A DNA stretch of 64,000 nucleotides from contig CM065713.1 of the NCBI GenBank assembly GCA_017654935.2, forward strand, positions 11,180,603 through 11,244,602, written 5' to 3'. Position numbers and translations under genes: made by a program. This DNA comes from Phymorhynchus buccinoides. Lineage: Eukaryota > Mollusca > Gastropoda > Neogastropoda > Raphitomidae. This document shows positions 30,613 through 41,756 of this stretch, piece after piece (positions within the stretch are counted from its first letter, which is position 1; the number at the start of each line of letters is the position of its first letter). The notes under the pieces are model-generated. The model saw only the letters and a program-made list of their open reading frames with translations, was not told the DNA's origin and made no database searches.

Positions 30613-31605
30613 GTATCATGTATGGGTTGGCCTTATTTTTATTTGTGTGTGTGTGCGGGGTGAGTGGAGGGTGAGTGTGTTGGTGGGTGGCGAGCCGGAA
30701 ACGAGGGGGTTTGAGTGTGTTGTGTGTTAGGTGGCTGGGTGAGTGGAAGGTGTGTGTGCGCGGGTGTGTATCTTCCTATGTCCCTATTCCGTAAGTGATT
30801 TAGACACTCACACACAAACAAAACAATAATTTTTTTTTTAAATATAAGAGAAAAAGAGAGTAGAAAGAGAGACAACAACACAAAAGACAAAAAGAGAGTG
30901 GGGAGTAAAGAAGAGAGAGAGAAAATATGTGTGTGTGTGTGTGTATGGGTCCCGTGCTGCACATGAACTTGTGTGTGTAATATGTGTGTGTGACGCATGC
31001 GCATGTACTTTGTGTGTGTATTGTGTCGTGTGTGTGCATGCCCTTTTGTAGGATATGTGTTGCGTGCGCATGCGCGTGCACTTATGTGTGTATGTGCTTA
31101 AATTGTGTGTCATGCACTTTTGTGTGTGCATATGTGTGTGTTGAGCGCGTTGTGTTTTATATGTTGTCGGCTCAGAACTGTCCAAGGATTTGCAAATTTC
31201 AGACAGGGGAAATTGCTTGGCAAAGGATTTGTCCGGTGGTGGGGACAGAGGCATTGGTTTATGTACTTTATAGTCACAGAGCCGTCTCCTGTGAAATTCA
31301 GGCTCTCCCACCTGAGCGCATGTCACAGCCAGAGGCGCTACACCCAATTTTATTTTTTTATTTTTTGCATGCTATTTTTGTGACTGATGGGAGGAAGGGG
31401 GGGTAATTTTGACCAATGCCACTTTTTTTGTTTGCCAACTGGGTTTAACATGTTCTAAGTCCTGGGCACACAGACCTCAGTTTTATCGTCTCATCCTAAA
31501 GACTCCACATTCAGACCGGTAAGGCCTATGCAAAGAGAAGAGATGTTGTTTTTAGAGAGAGGTTATGATTTGACAATGAATATTTGAGAATGACGTGCTG
31601 ACAAT
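30613..31605. repeat. intron with TG/GA microsatellites
   Basis: (TG)n-rich 30640-30770 and 30925-31150, A/GA-rich 30830-30925; 31160-31560 is plain intron with no repeat match recognised. Confidence 0.6.
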
Positions 31606-32740
31606 GTTCCTACGTCGCTTCAGAACTGGAGATGGTGGAGTAAGATGTGTGGTTATAAGGATGATGATGATGACGACGACGATGATGATGATACAATGAT
31701 AATGAACGATGTTGACGATGTTTCAGTATTGTCGTTATTCAAGACCTGGAGATGGTGGAGAAGATTTGGCGTATAAGGAGATTCCTCCGAGTCGAGTGTG
31801 GCTACCCACGGGGTGGGGTAATCAAAAACGGTCACACACGTAATGTTCTCATCCCTCGCTGGTGCATTTGTACATAGTGTTCACATGCTTCGGACTGTTT
31901 GATGATCCCTGAGTCGTTAGCCTCAGGGTACATCAACAACAGCAACAACAACAAAAATAGGATAGTGATGACGATGATGATGACGATACGACTCTATGAA
32001 TGATGACATGATATTGATCATGACGATGTTTACATGTTTCAGTACTGTCGCTTCCAAAACATGGAGATGGTTGGACGATGTGTGTTTATAGGATGATGAT
32101 GACGATGATAATGATGATGACGATGAACGACGATGATGGATGCTGACGATGATATTGATAATGACGATGTAAACAATGTTTCGTACTGTCCAGCTTCCAA
32201 ACATGGAGAAATGGTTAGAAGATGTGTGTTATACAAGGATTGATGATGACGATGATGATGATGATTACGCGACTAGAGGATGAATGACATGATATTTGAT
32301 AATGACGATGCTGGCAATGTTTCAGTACTGTCGCTTTCCAAAACATGGAGATAGTTTAGAAGATGGTTGTTTATAAGGATGAATGATGATGATGACTACG
32401 ACGTTGACTATGATTGATGAAATGATCTGATAAGGACATGCTGGCATGTTTCAGTACTGTCGCTTCCAAAACATGAGATGGTTGCAAAGGATGTGTGTTT
32501 ATAAGGATGATGATGATGATGATAATGATGATGACGACGACGACGATGATGATGATGATGACGATGATATTGATTCATGACATGTTGACTAATGTTTCAG
32601 TACTGTCCTTCCAAAACATGGAGATGAGTTGAGAAGATGTGTGTTTATAAGGAATGATGATGATTATGATAATGATGATGGACGACGACGACGAGTGATG
32701 ATGATGACGATGATATTGGATATGACAGATGTTGACAATG
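31606..32740 (+). repeat. VPS16: tandem array of a VPS16 exon start with GAT-rich spacers
   Basis: Seven units before the full exon, with acceptor-plus-exon starts near 31606, 31721, 32036, 32178, 32319, 32448 and 32594. Spacing is 115-146 bp, or 315 where a family A repeat (31790-31945) is inserted. Each has (TG)TTTCAG| and TACTGTCGCTTCCAAAACAT then GGAGATGGTTGA..AAGATGTG, followed by TATAAGGATGATGATGAC-type (GAT)n. The first two units are the most diverged. Confidence 0.8.
31790..31945 (+). repeat. dispersed repeat family A, copy 2
   Basis: GTGTGGCTACCCACGGGGTG, CACACGTAATGTTCTCATCC and GCATTTGTACATAGTG match the other copies; ends in (CAA)n. It sits inside the exon array and so post-dates it. 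Confidence 0.7.
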
Positions 32741-32746
32741 TTTCAG

Positions 32747-32859
32747 TACCTGTCGCTTCCAAAACATGGGAATGGTTGAAAGATGTTGAGCAGGAGTCAA
32801 CCCACCGAATGGGCCTTCCCAAGATTGTGCGATCCTACCCCCCCCCTACCCGACAAGAT
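32747..32859 (+). CDS. VPS16: VPS16 exon following the array
   Basis: Acceptor GTTTCAG| and donor AAGAT|GTGAGT. Allowing one inserted C at the start, the frames read YCRFQNM then EWLKDVEQESTHRMGL and PKIVRSYPPPTRQD. VPS16 has QFCKHQELETLKDLYNQDD.. ..HIRASY at this place, directly after the ALSLY that ends the previous exon, so order and phase agree. The alignment over the second half is weak. Array copies upstream contain only the first ~40 bases of this exon. Confidence 0.55.
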
Positions 32860-32929
32860 GTGAGTGTTTTTGTGTTGCATTGTCAGGGTCCCGATTTTCT
32901 GTCTTAAGAGATACGGATAAGCTCACCAT

Positions 32930-33360
32930 AAAACGCACTCACACACACCCAAACGCATGCATGCACACACATGACATGCATAACATGCATGCTCTCGCTG
33001 ACAACAACCACACCGCACGCACACACATGCATGCACGCAAACACAGACAACACCAATACGCACGCACACACACAAACAGCACGCACGCACACACACACAT
33101 TCTCGCGCACTATACGCCACACACATGACGCATACGCACGCACCACCACTCACACTCACACACACACACCACACAAAAACGCATGCATGCCGCACACACA
33201 CGCATGCACAAAAACACACCACACACACGCACTATCACCACAACAAACGCGCGCATAATCACACACGCAATCTCGCAGCAACATAACACCACACCACTGC
33301 CAGCAGCATAACGCACGCAACCAAACTCACACTCCACACACACATCACACACACACGACC
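32930..33360. repeat. CA microsatellite, imperfect
   Basis: ACACAC with GCATGCATGC interruptions over 430 bp. Confidence 0.9.
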
Positions 33361-33417
33361 ACAACCATGAGAGTATGACATGCAAGGCCCACGAATTAAG
33401 ACATTGTTTCTTTCTTT

Positions 33418-33642
33418 TTAACCTTTGACTGTCAGAGAAATAAAAGAACAAAATTATTGGGCCGAAAATCATGCCACGAAAAAGACAACTCATAGCCAAT
33501 CTGAAGAAAGCTCTGGGATATAATTCTCTTGACTGTGTTAGAGAAAAAGCAGCCATATCACGGTTACTCCTCTTCATCTGATGACGTCATCAGTGATTCA
33601 TCAAGATTCAGTACGTAATACGTTGGTGTCGTCAAGGGTTAA
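33418..33642. mobile_element. piggyBac-like MITE, family C, copy 2
   Basis: TTAA at both ends with diverged inverted ends CCTTTGACTGTCA / TGTCGTCAAGGG; interior matches 3202-3414. Confidence 0.8.
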
Positions 33643-34359
33643 TGATTGATGGAAATGAACGGATGCCTATGATGAATATGATGCTGTGGCGTTAACGTTG
33701 TTGTTTTGTTTTTTTTGGGCGTACGCTGGACGTGCGCAGTCGCGTTGGAGGAGAGCGAACTGCTTCCACACCGCGTGGAAACCTTTTCAACGAAAAGGTG
33801 GAGGCAGGATGCCCGCATGCAAAGGGCACCCCGTGGATTCGCTCTTCTTTGTGAAGCGCTAGGGAAGTCTTAACTCATTCGCATCGGCAATGATTTGATT
33901 AATTTAAAAAAACTCACGAAATCACTCCACCATTCCACACAAACAAAACATACATAAACACATGGAGGCTCCTTCTTTCAGGATGTCCTGAATTGCAGTA
34001 TTTTTAAATTGCCTAGAGCCGGCGTCACCGGATTATGAGAATTTGAGAAGCAGCGATTTTTTTTACACACAACAACAACATACAGTATTACTACGGCACT
34101 GAATCTTGATAGAAAATCAAATCAAAGCGCACGGTAGCCACAGAGCGAGACGTTAGCACCCATAACGGATCTCAGAACAAAAATGCAATAAAAAGCGAAC
34201 ACAACCCACGTATGACATCAATGGAATACAGCAGAAAAAATGGCTAATGTAAGCATTTGAGAGATTCAGAGGAAGAGAGCGGATCTTGTAATGACGGGGG
34301 GACAGGTGGGTTTTGTGCAGTAGATTTGAAGGCTGAGAGGGTCGGGCGCTGCACGGAGG
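33643..34359. other. intron spacer
   Basis: 33720-33880 has a GC-richer segment (GTGGAAACCTTTTCAACGAA and GTGAAGCGCTAG) that looks like an old repeat; otherwise no signal. Confidence 0.4.
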
Positions 34360-34492
34360 GAAAGAGGACCGTTTGAGTTGGGTTAGAGTCGTGGACTACT
34401 TGGCTTGGGGAGGGGTCTTGGGTTCGATTACAATCAGAAAGGCGAGGGTTTTTTTTTTCTTACTTTTTTTTTTTTTTTTTAGGGAAGTTTTT

Positions 34493-34531
<39 letters not shown>

Positions 34532-34700
34532 AAAACTTTTTTTTTTTTTTTTTTTTTTTTTTCGGTTCACTTCTCTTATGGCCGACTCAGACCCCGAAGT
34601 GAGTTTGCTATGGGCTCAATGGAAGACTAGAAAACCCCAAGTAAACATAGATTTACTTCGAGTTTCAGCAAATTCATACAATTGACAGATGTCTACTCAT
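34360..34700 (+). mobile_element. tRNA-derived SINE, family P, copy 1
   Basis: A tRNA-like head with B box GGGTTCGATTAC, then expanded poly-T (34447-34561) and body GACTCAGACCCCGAAGTGAG, TATGGGCTCAATGGAAGACT. Body matches 42688-43013. Confidence 0.6.
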
Positions 34701-35489
34701 GGTGGTCATATCTAGCTGAACAAATTTACAGTCACGCATTAAAAAACTCTTCACTCCAATGCTGATTCCTGAGACGTTAACCCTGCTCTGTGTTCAAGAT
34801 ACCAAAGGCTGCATTATGAAAATCGGGATTTGAATGTCAGACGAACGCATGAATTCCACATGCAGCGTCTATCTGTAATTCTTACTGGCTCTGGTTAACA
34901 CCCTCAAAATCCCGCTTGGATATTCATTATGACAAGCAAAATGAGCCGTAGGAACGTACGAGTCCTTACTGCCTTATGCGACTTCGTCAGAAAGATACGA
35001 ACTTCCCATTAAAGCATTCGGATTCGATACATGCCCTTGTTTATGGCATCGGCCCGTGATCCATTTTTGCCATTACCGTATTGACCGGAATAATAAAAAA
35101 AAAGAATTAAAACTTTTTCATCCAAGACTCTGACCCCTGGCTCTTATAATGTGACCAACGAAATAGTAGGAAAATATAGTAACTCTCGTCTGAAATTTGG
35201 ATAACGCTTTGTGGTGTGCGCCTAGTTTTTCAGGTTTCGCATAAATCATCAATGACAATGCACAGTCTAATGCCTTGGTTGCGTTCGGGGTCAAAGTGGC
35301 ATTGGTGTTCCAAAAAAGTGTTGGTTTTGCTGTGGGACTAGACAGATGTATGGTGGCAACGGAAAGGACCGTTTGGTCCTATCGGTAACCGTCACCCTGT
35401 CCTAACCATAGAAAGGACCCAGAAATAGAGCAGAGATCAGGAGGGTGTACATGTACATATTTGCTTCCGCGAGCGATGTACTAAGCCAT
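34701..35489. other. intron spacer
   Basis: No exon recognised; the remaining VPS16 segment expected between 32859 and 36030 was not found here. Confidence 0.4.
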
Positions 35490-35850
35490 GCACTTATACC
35501 ATGTCGTTGCAGTACACGGGGGCTTAGTAGGGTGGATGTCCCTGAAGTCTTTGTTGTTGTCAGCACTGCGAACTCTACACCAAGATGACTCAGGCAGTGC
35601 CAGTGTCGGTTCTTGCTCGAGCTGGACATGAGATTCGTTGACCTCTCCTTGGAGCAGACGCTTGTCTGGCTGACGGTGTTTTCTGCTGTACATGGCCGCC
35701 GACACACTGCGCAAAGACCCGGTGTTAGCTGAGACGAGGTGGCGACCATACTTCGAGGGGGTGGAACGAGCGGCGTGGGAGCACACGCGCCACTGTACAA
35801 TCGCACGCAAACACTTCTAGCTCTGGTGATCAATTCGTTTGTAGGGAGAC
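35490..35850. repeat. dispersed repeat family M, copy 2
   Basis: Diverged copy: GGCTGACGGTGTTTTCTGC and GAACGAGCGGCGTGGGAGCA parallel TGCCTCCTGACGGCC and GATGAGCGGCGTGGAGCACG of 43120-43450. Confidence 0.4.
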
Positions 35851-36019
35851 AGAGGGTAGTAGTAAGATAACGAGGTGTGCTCACATGAATAGGCAATAAA
35901 CTGCAATAAAAAAAAAAAGTCCCCTTACAAGAGTAGCGTACAATGGTGGACCTAGATAAGTTTGATGGCATCACAAACGTCGGTGAAAGTCGGGAACTGC
36001 GCAGGACATCAGGTCCAAA

Positions 36020-36117
36020 CGGCAAGAAGTCATGTTCGTTATGGAGGGGGTCAGAGTTGCGTATCAGAGGGGTGTGCCGCCAGGCTGCTAGAAGACTTCA
36101 AGGTACCAGATCAAGAC
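36020..36117 (+). CDS. VPS16: VPS16 exon (partial, indel-damaged)
   Basis: Reading with one frame change gives QEVMFVMEG (36023-36049) and then AARLLEDFKVPDQD (36076-36116). VPS16 has ..[24 protein letters not shown], immediately before the RLWWLKL that starts the next exon at 41630, so the position is right. Exon limits are approximate; no clean donor is seen after CAAGAC. Start of exon not determined. Confidence 0.5.
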
Positions 36118-36424
36118 GTGTGTATCAAGATGGACGGGGTCCTTGACACGAGGTTTTTTCCATTTTCCTTCCTCCTTTCCCTCTTTGAAATCTTGTTTTG
36201 GACCAGGTTTGAGGTCCCATACGAATGCCTTCAAATTGGAAACGAAACATAATTTTAAAGAGCAGCAAAAGCCTCAATTGGAAGTTGGGGACATTTTGTA
36301 TGGTGGGTCACAGCTACCCATGTCAAGCCAAGGACTGTATCGTGGTGCGTCAGGTTGTGTCTTTCACTGAAGGCGTGTTTACTCTTGTTTTTGCCAAACG
36401 CAAACGAAATTTGTCTTTTTTTTT

Positions 36425-37065
36425 ATTATATTGGAGGTATTCCCCCCCAAGAGGTTTCCCCCATATTTTAGGAGGTATCCTGACCATAGGTTCCCCCCCC
36501 CTATCTCCCCCTCCCCCCCAAGAGGTGTGTACCCCGTTGGATTATCTCCCCCCCCCCAGCTAATATATTCCATGTTGGAGGGGTCCCCGACATTATCCCC
36601 CCCCCCCCCCCCATTCCCCATCCTAATGCCCCCCCCCCCCCCCCATGTTGGAGGGGGCCCCTGATTATCCCTGTATCCCTATTTTAATCCCCCCCCCCAA
36701 TAGGTATCTCCCTAAATTGTTTTTATTCTTCCCCGCACTCCTTATGCAGTACCCACCGACCCCACCGCATCCCTGACCCCCCCTCCCCCCACCCCCACCC
36801 CAAAGGGGGTCCCCCCCAAAAAATCCCCCATCCATTATATATATAATTCTTATTAATTTTCTAATAAAATATCTTAATATATCAAATCCCCCCCCCCCCC
36901 CCCCCCCCCTATTGGAGGGGGTCCCTGTCATCATCCCTCCACCCCCTTGGAGGGGGTCCATATTATAAGATTGTGTATCCCCCCCCCCCCCCATTTTCCC
37001 CCTTATATATCGAATTATATAAATCATAAATCCCATCCCCCCCCCCCCCCCCCCCTATTTTAATT
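36425..37065. repeat. C-rich degenerate tandem repeat
   Basis: Many poly-C runs (up to about 20) separated by AGGAGGTATCC, TTGGAGGGGGTCC and CTATTTTAAT words. It adjoins and resembles the interior of the mariner-like MITE at 37111-37417 (AGAGGTGTCCCCATTAT), so it may be an expanded part of it. Confidence 0.6.
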
Positions 37066-37110
37066 TCGTTTTATTTTTTTGCTTTCTTGAGTTTTAATAT
37101 AGCATTTTAC

Positions 37111-37417
37111 CAGTGGAAGCTCCCTTATAAGAGGTGTCCCCATTATCAGACACTATCCCTCCCATTATAAGACTCCCTCCTACTTCTCTGAGACATGCCC
37201 TGTCTTTGTAAGTATTAAGACCCGCCCCCAGGGGGTCACTTGTCAACAGGTCCCTCTTATGCTTGGAGGGATTTCCTGTCAAGAGGTCCTTACCAACTAT
37301 AAGAGGGAAAAACCATTATTTTGACACGTGATGTGGTGTGTCTTTAAAATCCCCTCCCTTATAAGACCTAATTTTGAATGATGTTTGAAGGTCCCTGTCA
37401 AGAGGAGTGTTCCACTG
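37111..37417. mobile_element. mariner-like MITE family J with nested MITE
   Basis: Ends CAGTGGAAGCTCCCTTATAA and GTTCCACTG-TA; interior CTTCTCTGAGACATGCCC and TTTGTAAGTATTAA as in 60747-60922. A half copy of the 16141-16274 MITE (CTATAAGAGGG..TGACACGTGATGTGG) lies at 37240-37350. Confidence 0.7.
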
Positions 37418-37636
37418 TATTTGCAATTTTGTCTTCTCGCAAGATGAAGCTGTACCATCTTGGAGGGGGACATTCTGGTAAGAGCTGTGTACGATGAAGG
37501 ATTTCAGCAGTCAAGCGCTTCCTGTAGCCGAAGCGCGAAGCCAGAAGATGGGGCACGTGAGCTTGTGATCACCCGAAATTTTGCCCCCAAATCCAGACTT
37601 TGTTATTACATGTACCGTAAAAAATTGGACTATAAG
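37418..37636. other. intron spacer
   Basis: No exon recognised. Confidence 0.4.
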
Positions 37637-38631
37637 CAGACCTGCCAACCTTTCCGCTTTGGGCGGAATTTTTTCTGCTCAGACGATAATTATTCCGCTC
37701 GATTCTGCTCAATTCCGCTTTAAAAAATCTTCCCCCCCAAAAAAAAACAAGAAAGTAAACCGAACGATGATGAGCAGCACAGCTGCTGTGCGTATATTCG
37801 ATCTTCTAACCCGAAGAGTATTTCCAGTCACCAACTTCCTTTCCCGCCAATCGAAATCTGCAAGATGGCGAAGCGTGGAGGGGATTGTAGTGATTGGGCC
37901 GATGAGAAAAGAAAGAGAACTGAACAGAAGTTTCGCAAGGCATACACTGAAAAGTTTCTGTGTATTAGGAGCTCTAGTAAAGGTGTGTATTATGCCCAAT
38001 GCATACCGTGTGTGAAGGACTGTAAAAGTGTCTTATGGAGGGATGATAGATGTGAAGCGCCACGTGCTACCTCCAGTACAAACAAGTAACATTACAGCAA
38101 CTGTACTACTGTGTAACAAGTGTTTGGTGGGAGCTGTGTTTGTTTTCAGAGCAACTTTGATGTGCAACCAATAAGTGTTTTTGATGAGAGATGTGTAATG
38201 TACAACAAGTGTTTGGTTCATTATCTACCTTCGGTTTTCCTGCTTTGCAAAGATTTATTGTGACACCTCCAGGCAAGACCTGTTTTGAACAGTACAAGTT
38301 AACAAGGATAAGAGTTAATTGCATCAAATCGTGTTTGTTTGCGAAAGTAAAGTTCTGCCTGCGCGCGAATTCCTCTTACTCCCTAAAATTCGCTTTTCAG
38401 CTTCAATATTCCTCTTTGGTCTGTAGGGGTTGGCAGTCTGTAGTCAACACTGGTTTTCCTAGCTTTGCAAAGATTTATTGTGACTCCATCCAAAGCAAGA
38501 CTGTTGAACAGTACAAGGATAAGAATTAATTGCATCACATCGTGTTTGTTTGCGAAAGGTAAAGTTCCTCGCCTAAAATTCTCTTGACTCCTTCAAATTC
38601 CTCTGGTCCTGTTAGGGGGTTGGCAGGTCTG
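37637..38631 (+). mobile_element. hAT element, non-autonomous, with BED-type frame
   Basis: Inverted ends CAGACCTGCCAACC / GGTTGGCAGGTCTG typical of hAT. The right 200 bp is duplicated in tandem (38213-38440 and 38448-38631, both with CTTTGCAAAGATTTATTGTG and an end GGTTGGCAG). No 8-bp target duplication is obvious. Confidence 0.7.
37865..38089 (+). CDS. hAT-type BED/zinc-finger N-terminal protein, frameshifted
   Basis: ATG within CAAGATGGCG. The frame reads MAKRGGDCSDWADEKRKRTE, QKFRKAYTEKFLCIRSSSKG and VYYAQCIPCVKD, which matches the C-x2-C half of BED-like fingers at the start of hAT transposases (..YAxCxxCxxDFSI.HGG..D..RH). After VKD a one-base shift moves the expected YGGMIDVKRHV into the next frame, so the second half (His-x3-His) is not in frame. 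Probably a dead remnant. Confidence 0.55.
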   Translation: MAKRGGDCSDWADEKRKRTEQKFRKAYTEKFLCIRSSSKGVYYAQCIPCVKDCKSVLWRDDRCEAPRATSSTNK

Positions 38632-38639
38632 GTCTGCCT

Positions 38640-39160
38640 GAAGCCTGATTCAGGCAGTTTGATGCTGGTTCAGGCAGTGGTCTGCCTGAAGATAGGGCTC
38701 TTCTCATGCTCTTCTTCTTCTTTCCTGTAGAGCAACACATCCTTCTGACTATTCTGTCGCTGTCAACTTTAGGGGAATCTTGGCTGAATGCGCCTGCTGT
38801 ACTTACTTAAAAAGAACAAAAAATTGACCGTAGAATAAGAGGACAGAAGCCTGGCCGCAGCCAGCAGGTTCCTCTAATCGGCCCCTAACGTGAATGCCGC
38901 GCCAAGCGAGAGAATGACCATCCAGCAGGTCCCGCTAATTGGGCCCCACGTGATGCCGTGCCCACTGGGCAAAAAGGAGGGGGAAAAAAAGAAAAAAAAA
39001 GAGAGAGAGATGGGGTGGAGTAAGTTTATTGTGATTTGGAGACCCAGACTGACCATTTTAACAATGTTATGATGGGAAGTTCAGGCAAAATCTTTGTCCC
39101 CATATGCACACACCCATGCAGGTTTTACTCATCCTCGATCATCTTTCTCTTTTTATTTAT
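38640..39160. other. intron spacer with short duplications
   Basis: GGTCTGCCTGAAG occurs at 38632 and 38679; CCAGCAGGTYCC..CTAAT occurs at 38862 and 38922. No exon. Confidence 0.45.
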
Positions 39161-39164
39161 TTCT

Positions 39165-39330
39165 AAAACATCAAGTTCAAGTTCAAGTTCCAAGTTCAAG
39201 TATACTTTTAATGTCTCAAAGAGAATTCAGGTTAGGTGCGCAACATGAACGGAGATAACAACATAACTGAAAGAACATTAATCAAACGTGTGAAACAACT
39301 TATACCAACAAATATTTATCGATTAAATTC
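39165..39330 (-). mobile_element. LINE 3' end with hexamer tail
   Basis: Minus orientation: tail (AACTTG)n at 39168-39200 (plus reading CAAGTT), preceded by ACATTAAAAGTATACTTG-like 3' UTR (plus TATACTTTTAATGTCTC). Resembles the ends at 50766-50830 and 56038-56110. Confidence 0.5.
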
Positions 39331-39834
39331 TTACATCAACTTAGAATGTGCACATTTAAACACAAGAGAGAGAGACTGACCGCAGACAATGAGAGAGAGA
39401 GAGAGAGAGAGAGAAATAACCATTATTAACTTATAGCTCATCAATAACCCAAAAAAGTCTCCATTGCCGGTTCGACATTTAGACCGCGTAGTTTCCGTAC
39501 GGAACACCCTAATATGGAAGAAAGAAGATAAAATTTTGCGCATAATATGGGGGAATTCGGGACACGGGCGCAAATCTTTTCCCTTCTTTTTGTTTCGCTT
39601 GTTTGTGGATTGCGCATGTGTTTCCGCATGGAAATATCCGCTTATGGTTTGTGCAAGAACTCGTTCACTCTCGTGCGTTGCACGTACGTGCTTGTGTGGT
39701 CTGTTTGCGGGTGTGTGCGTGTGTGATTTTTCATGCTGATTGTAAAGCGCTTGTTCTGATAAAAAACGCTATATAAATTCCTTTTTTATTATTAATTATG
39801 TGTGTGCACGGCCTATAATGGTGGCCACTGACAG
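39331..39834 (+). repeat. GA microsatellite and family O tail
   Basis: (GA)n 39388-39414; then a TG-poor segment ending TTGTAAAGCGCTTGTTCTG..CGCTATATAAATTCC with T/ATT-rich tail (39741-39795). Confidence 0.55.
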
Positions 39835-40275
39835 TTTGGGCCATCTGTCGGGTGGTCGCAATGCGAGTTCGACTGCACCATGTTTCACGTGCGGGGTAAT
39901 AATTTAAAACTCAGGTCACACCCTTAATGTTCTCATCCCTAGCTGATGCGCGTGCACCATGTGTTCAAGTGCTTCCGTGTTTGATGATGATCCCTGGAGT
40001 CTTTTAGCCCAGGTATGTGAACAACTTGTACCATGTGAGGGAGGGGGGGGGGGGGGGTGAAAGCAGAGATGCATACTTCTGTCACAGCATATCGGTATTT
40101 GTTCTGATGGATAAAAAAAATCGTTTAACGACGTTCCGAAAAAACGATTTTCTGTTGGCCTGTTCCGGTTAGATGAAAATCTAGATGAAAGGTATTATGA
40201 CACTGTTTCACGTGGCGGGGTAATACAAAACAAAACAACCTGTCACACACGAAAGTTTCTCATCCGTGTTTGAGT
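39835..40275 (+). repeat. dispersed repeat family A, copies 3 and 4
   Basis: 39835-40030 is nearly full (CACGTGCGGGGTAAT, TTAATGTTCTCATCCCTAGC, TCCCTGGAGTCTTTTAGCCC); 40195-40275 is a partial copy (TTTCACGTGGCGGGGTAAT..CACACACGAAAGTTTCTCATC). Poly-G run 40044-40057 lies between them. Confidence 0.65.
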
Positions 40276-41142
40276 AGGGGGTGACGAAGGCCAGCAGTAA
40301 GCTGTCCCCGAAAATGTCCCCCTAGGTATTTTAGAGTATTTTGTTTTGTGTTTTTCTGTTTTTTATTTTTGTGTTTTTCATTTTTTTTGACTTTAACCCC
40401 TTCGGACTTCACTGCTTATGTAAACTCCATTAACGTCCTTGGGGCTGCCTAGAAAAAAAAAGTATAACGAATAAGAAGCGCAACAAAACTCACCTGTCAA
40501 TGTTCGTTTGACAACATTACTGGTTGTATCCAAGTTTATTTTTTCGCTTTGGGAATCGTGTTCTTGTCATTAAATCGGTAATCATTAGTCTCCTTATAAC
40601 TATCATTGTTATGAAAACATATTGGAAGTATTTCTGATGCTACTTGTCTAGGACGATTTTTTAAACATTTTTAACATTAAAATTAAGATAGAAGTAACCA
40701 AGCATAATGTAACTACGAAAGCTGAAGAGTGATGAAGATATATAACTCGAAAAAACGTGGTTTCATTGAAAAAACCCATGGATTTAGACAGGTTTTTAGA
40801 TTTGTTAAAATCGCAGTTTCTAAGAATACTTGGAATTAGTCGCCTGCTGCGTTTCTCCTGTTCCGAGTATACTCGGAATTCGGTCCGACTTCTCAATACT
40901 TAGAGAGAGAAAATGGAGTTGTTACGTCCCTTGGTCTGAATCATACACATATGGAACATTTTGTAAATCCAAATATGGTGGTAAGCAATACTGGAGGCTA
41001 ATGCCCGGAGGCAGACGAAACCAGTAAGTCCGATTTTTTTTTTGTAATACAGATACGCTGTAGCGGTGACCACGCCTCGGTTAAACCTCATCGGCTATGG
41101 CAACCGCACACAAGTAATATCATAGTGTGTATTCTCAATACT
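40276..41142. other. intron spacer
   Basis: A possible solitary piggyBac-type end TTAACCCCTTCGGACTTC at 40394. No exon recognised. Confidence 0.4.
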
Positions 41143-41521
41143 AATGTACGCTATAGCTACATGCGCGCACAACGTTCCATCACTAGGCAGGTTTTCCATC
41201 ATTACGTAACAATTATTAAAAAATAATGCTTAACCGCACAGTTTTGAACATTTGCGGGTGTAGTTTATAATACATAAGCTAGCATTGTTATAATTCCAAA
41301 GTAAATTTTTATTATTAGCAGATTTTTAAAAAGCTTGACAGATACGAAGAGAGGGGTAGTGACTCCTTTGCTTCCTTGCGGTACTAAAATAGACTGGAAG
41401 TGATTTCATTGGTTGAAAACTATTAGGCCCGTAGAGGAACACCTCTATACCATTTTGGTTGCATGGCTTTGCGGAGTTGTGATTGTGAATGGTTTAGCAT
41501 ATGTACGCTATAGCGTACATT
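41143..41521. mobile_element. TIR element, unclassified
   Basis: Perfect 15-bp inverted repeats AATGTACGCTATAGC / GCTATAGCGTACATT, the right one within the palindrome GTACGCTATAGCGTAC. No coding capacity. Confidence 0.4.
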
Positions 41522-41629
41522 CGTGTTGAACGATTAGTAAAGGAAGCAATCAGCAGTTGTTGAATTAGTTAATTAGAACACAAAAAACATGAAGCTGATA
41601 GATTCTTCGCCCTCTTTTCCCCATGGCAG

Positions 41630-41756
41630 GTTTTTGGTGATCGCGTTCCAGCCCCTGCCGAAGAGCGAAGACTGGTCGGAGCTGGGAAATTCTCCAAGAG
41701 CAAGAGCCGCCCATCGGGATGGAGGTCACGCCCTTCCATTTTATGAATTTCCTAAC
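41630..41756 (+). CDS. VPS16: VPS16 exon, indel-damaged
   Basis: Acceptor CCATGGCAG|; donor CTAAC|GTAAAG. The first frame reads FLVIAFQPLPKSEDWSEL, aligning without gaps to VPS16 LWWLKLTALADLEDWEEL; a one-base shift then gives KFSKSKS and another PIGMEV, matching VPS16 EKFSKSKKSPIGY. So the whole segment is present but split over three frames by two small indels within 30 bases. Follows the DFKVPD exon (36 kb) and precedes the FVEACMK exon (43.8 kb), in VPS16 order. Confidence 0.75.

Noticed and set aside
31084..31347. Open frame SPPPDKSFAKQFPLSEICKS on the minus strand
   Set aside because: Partly microsatellite, no family recognised and no splice evidence.
35402..36025. 207-codon minus-strand ORF
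   Set aside because: Overlaps repeat family M and the plus-strand VPS16 segment; composition suggests a shadow frame.
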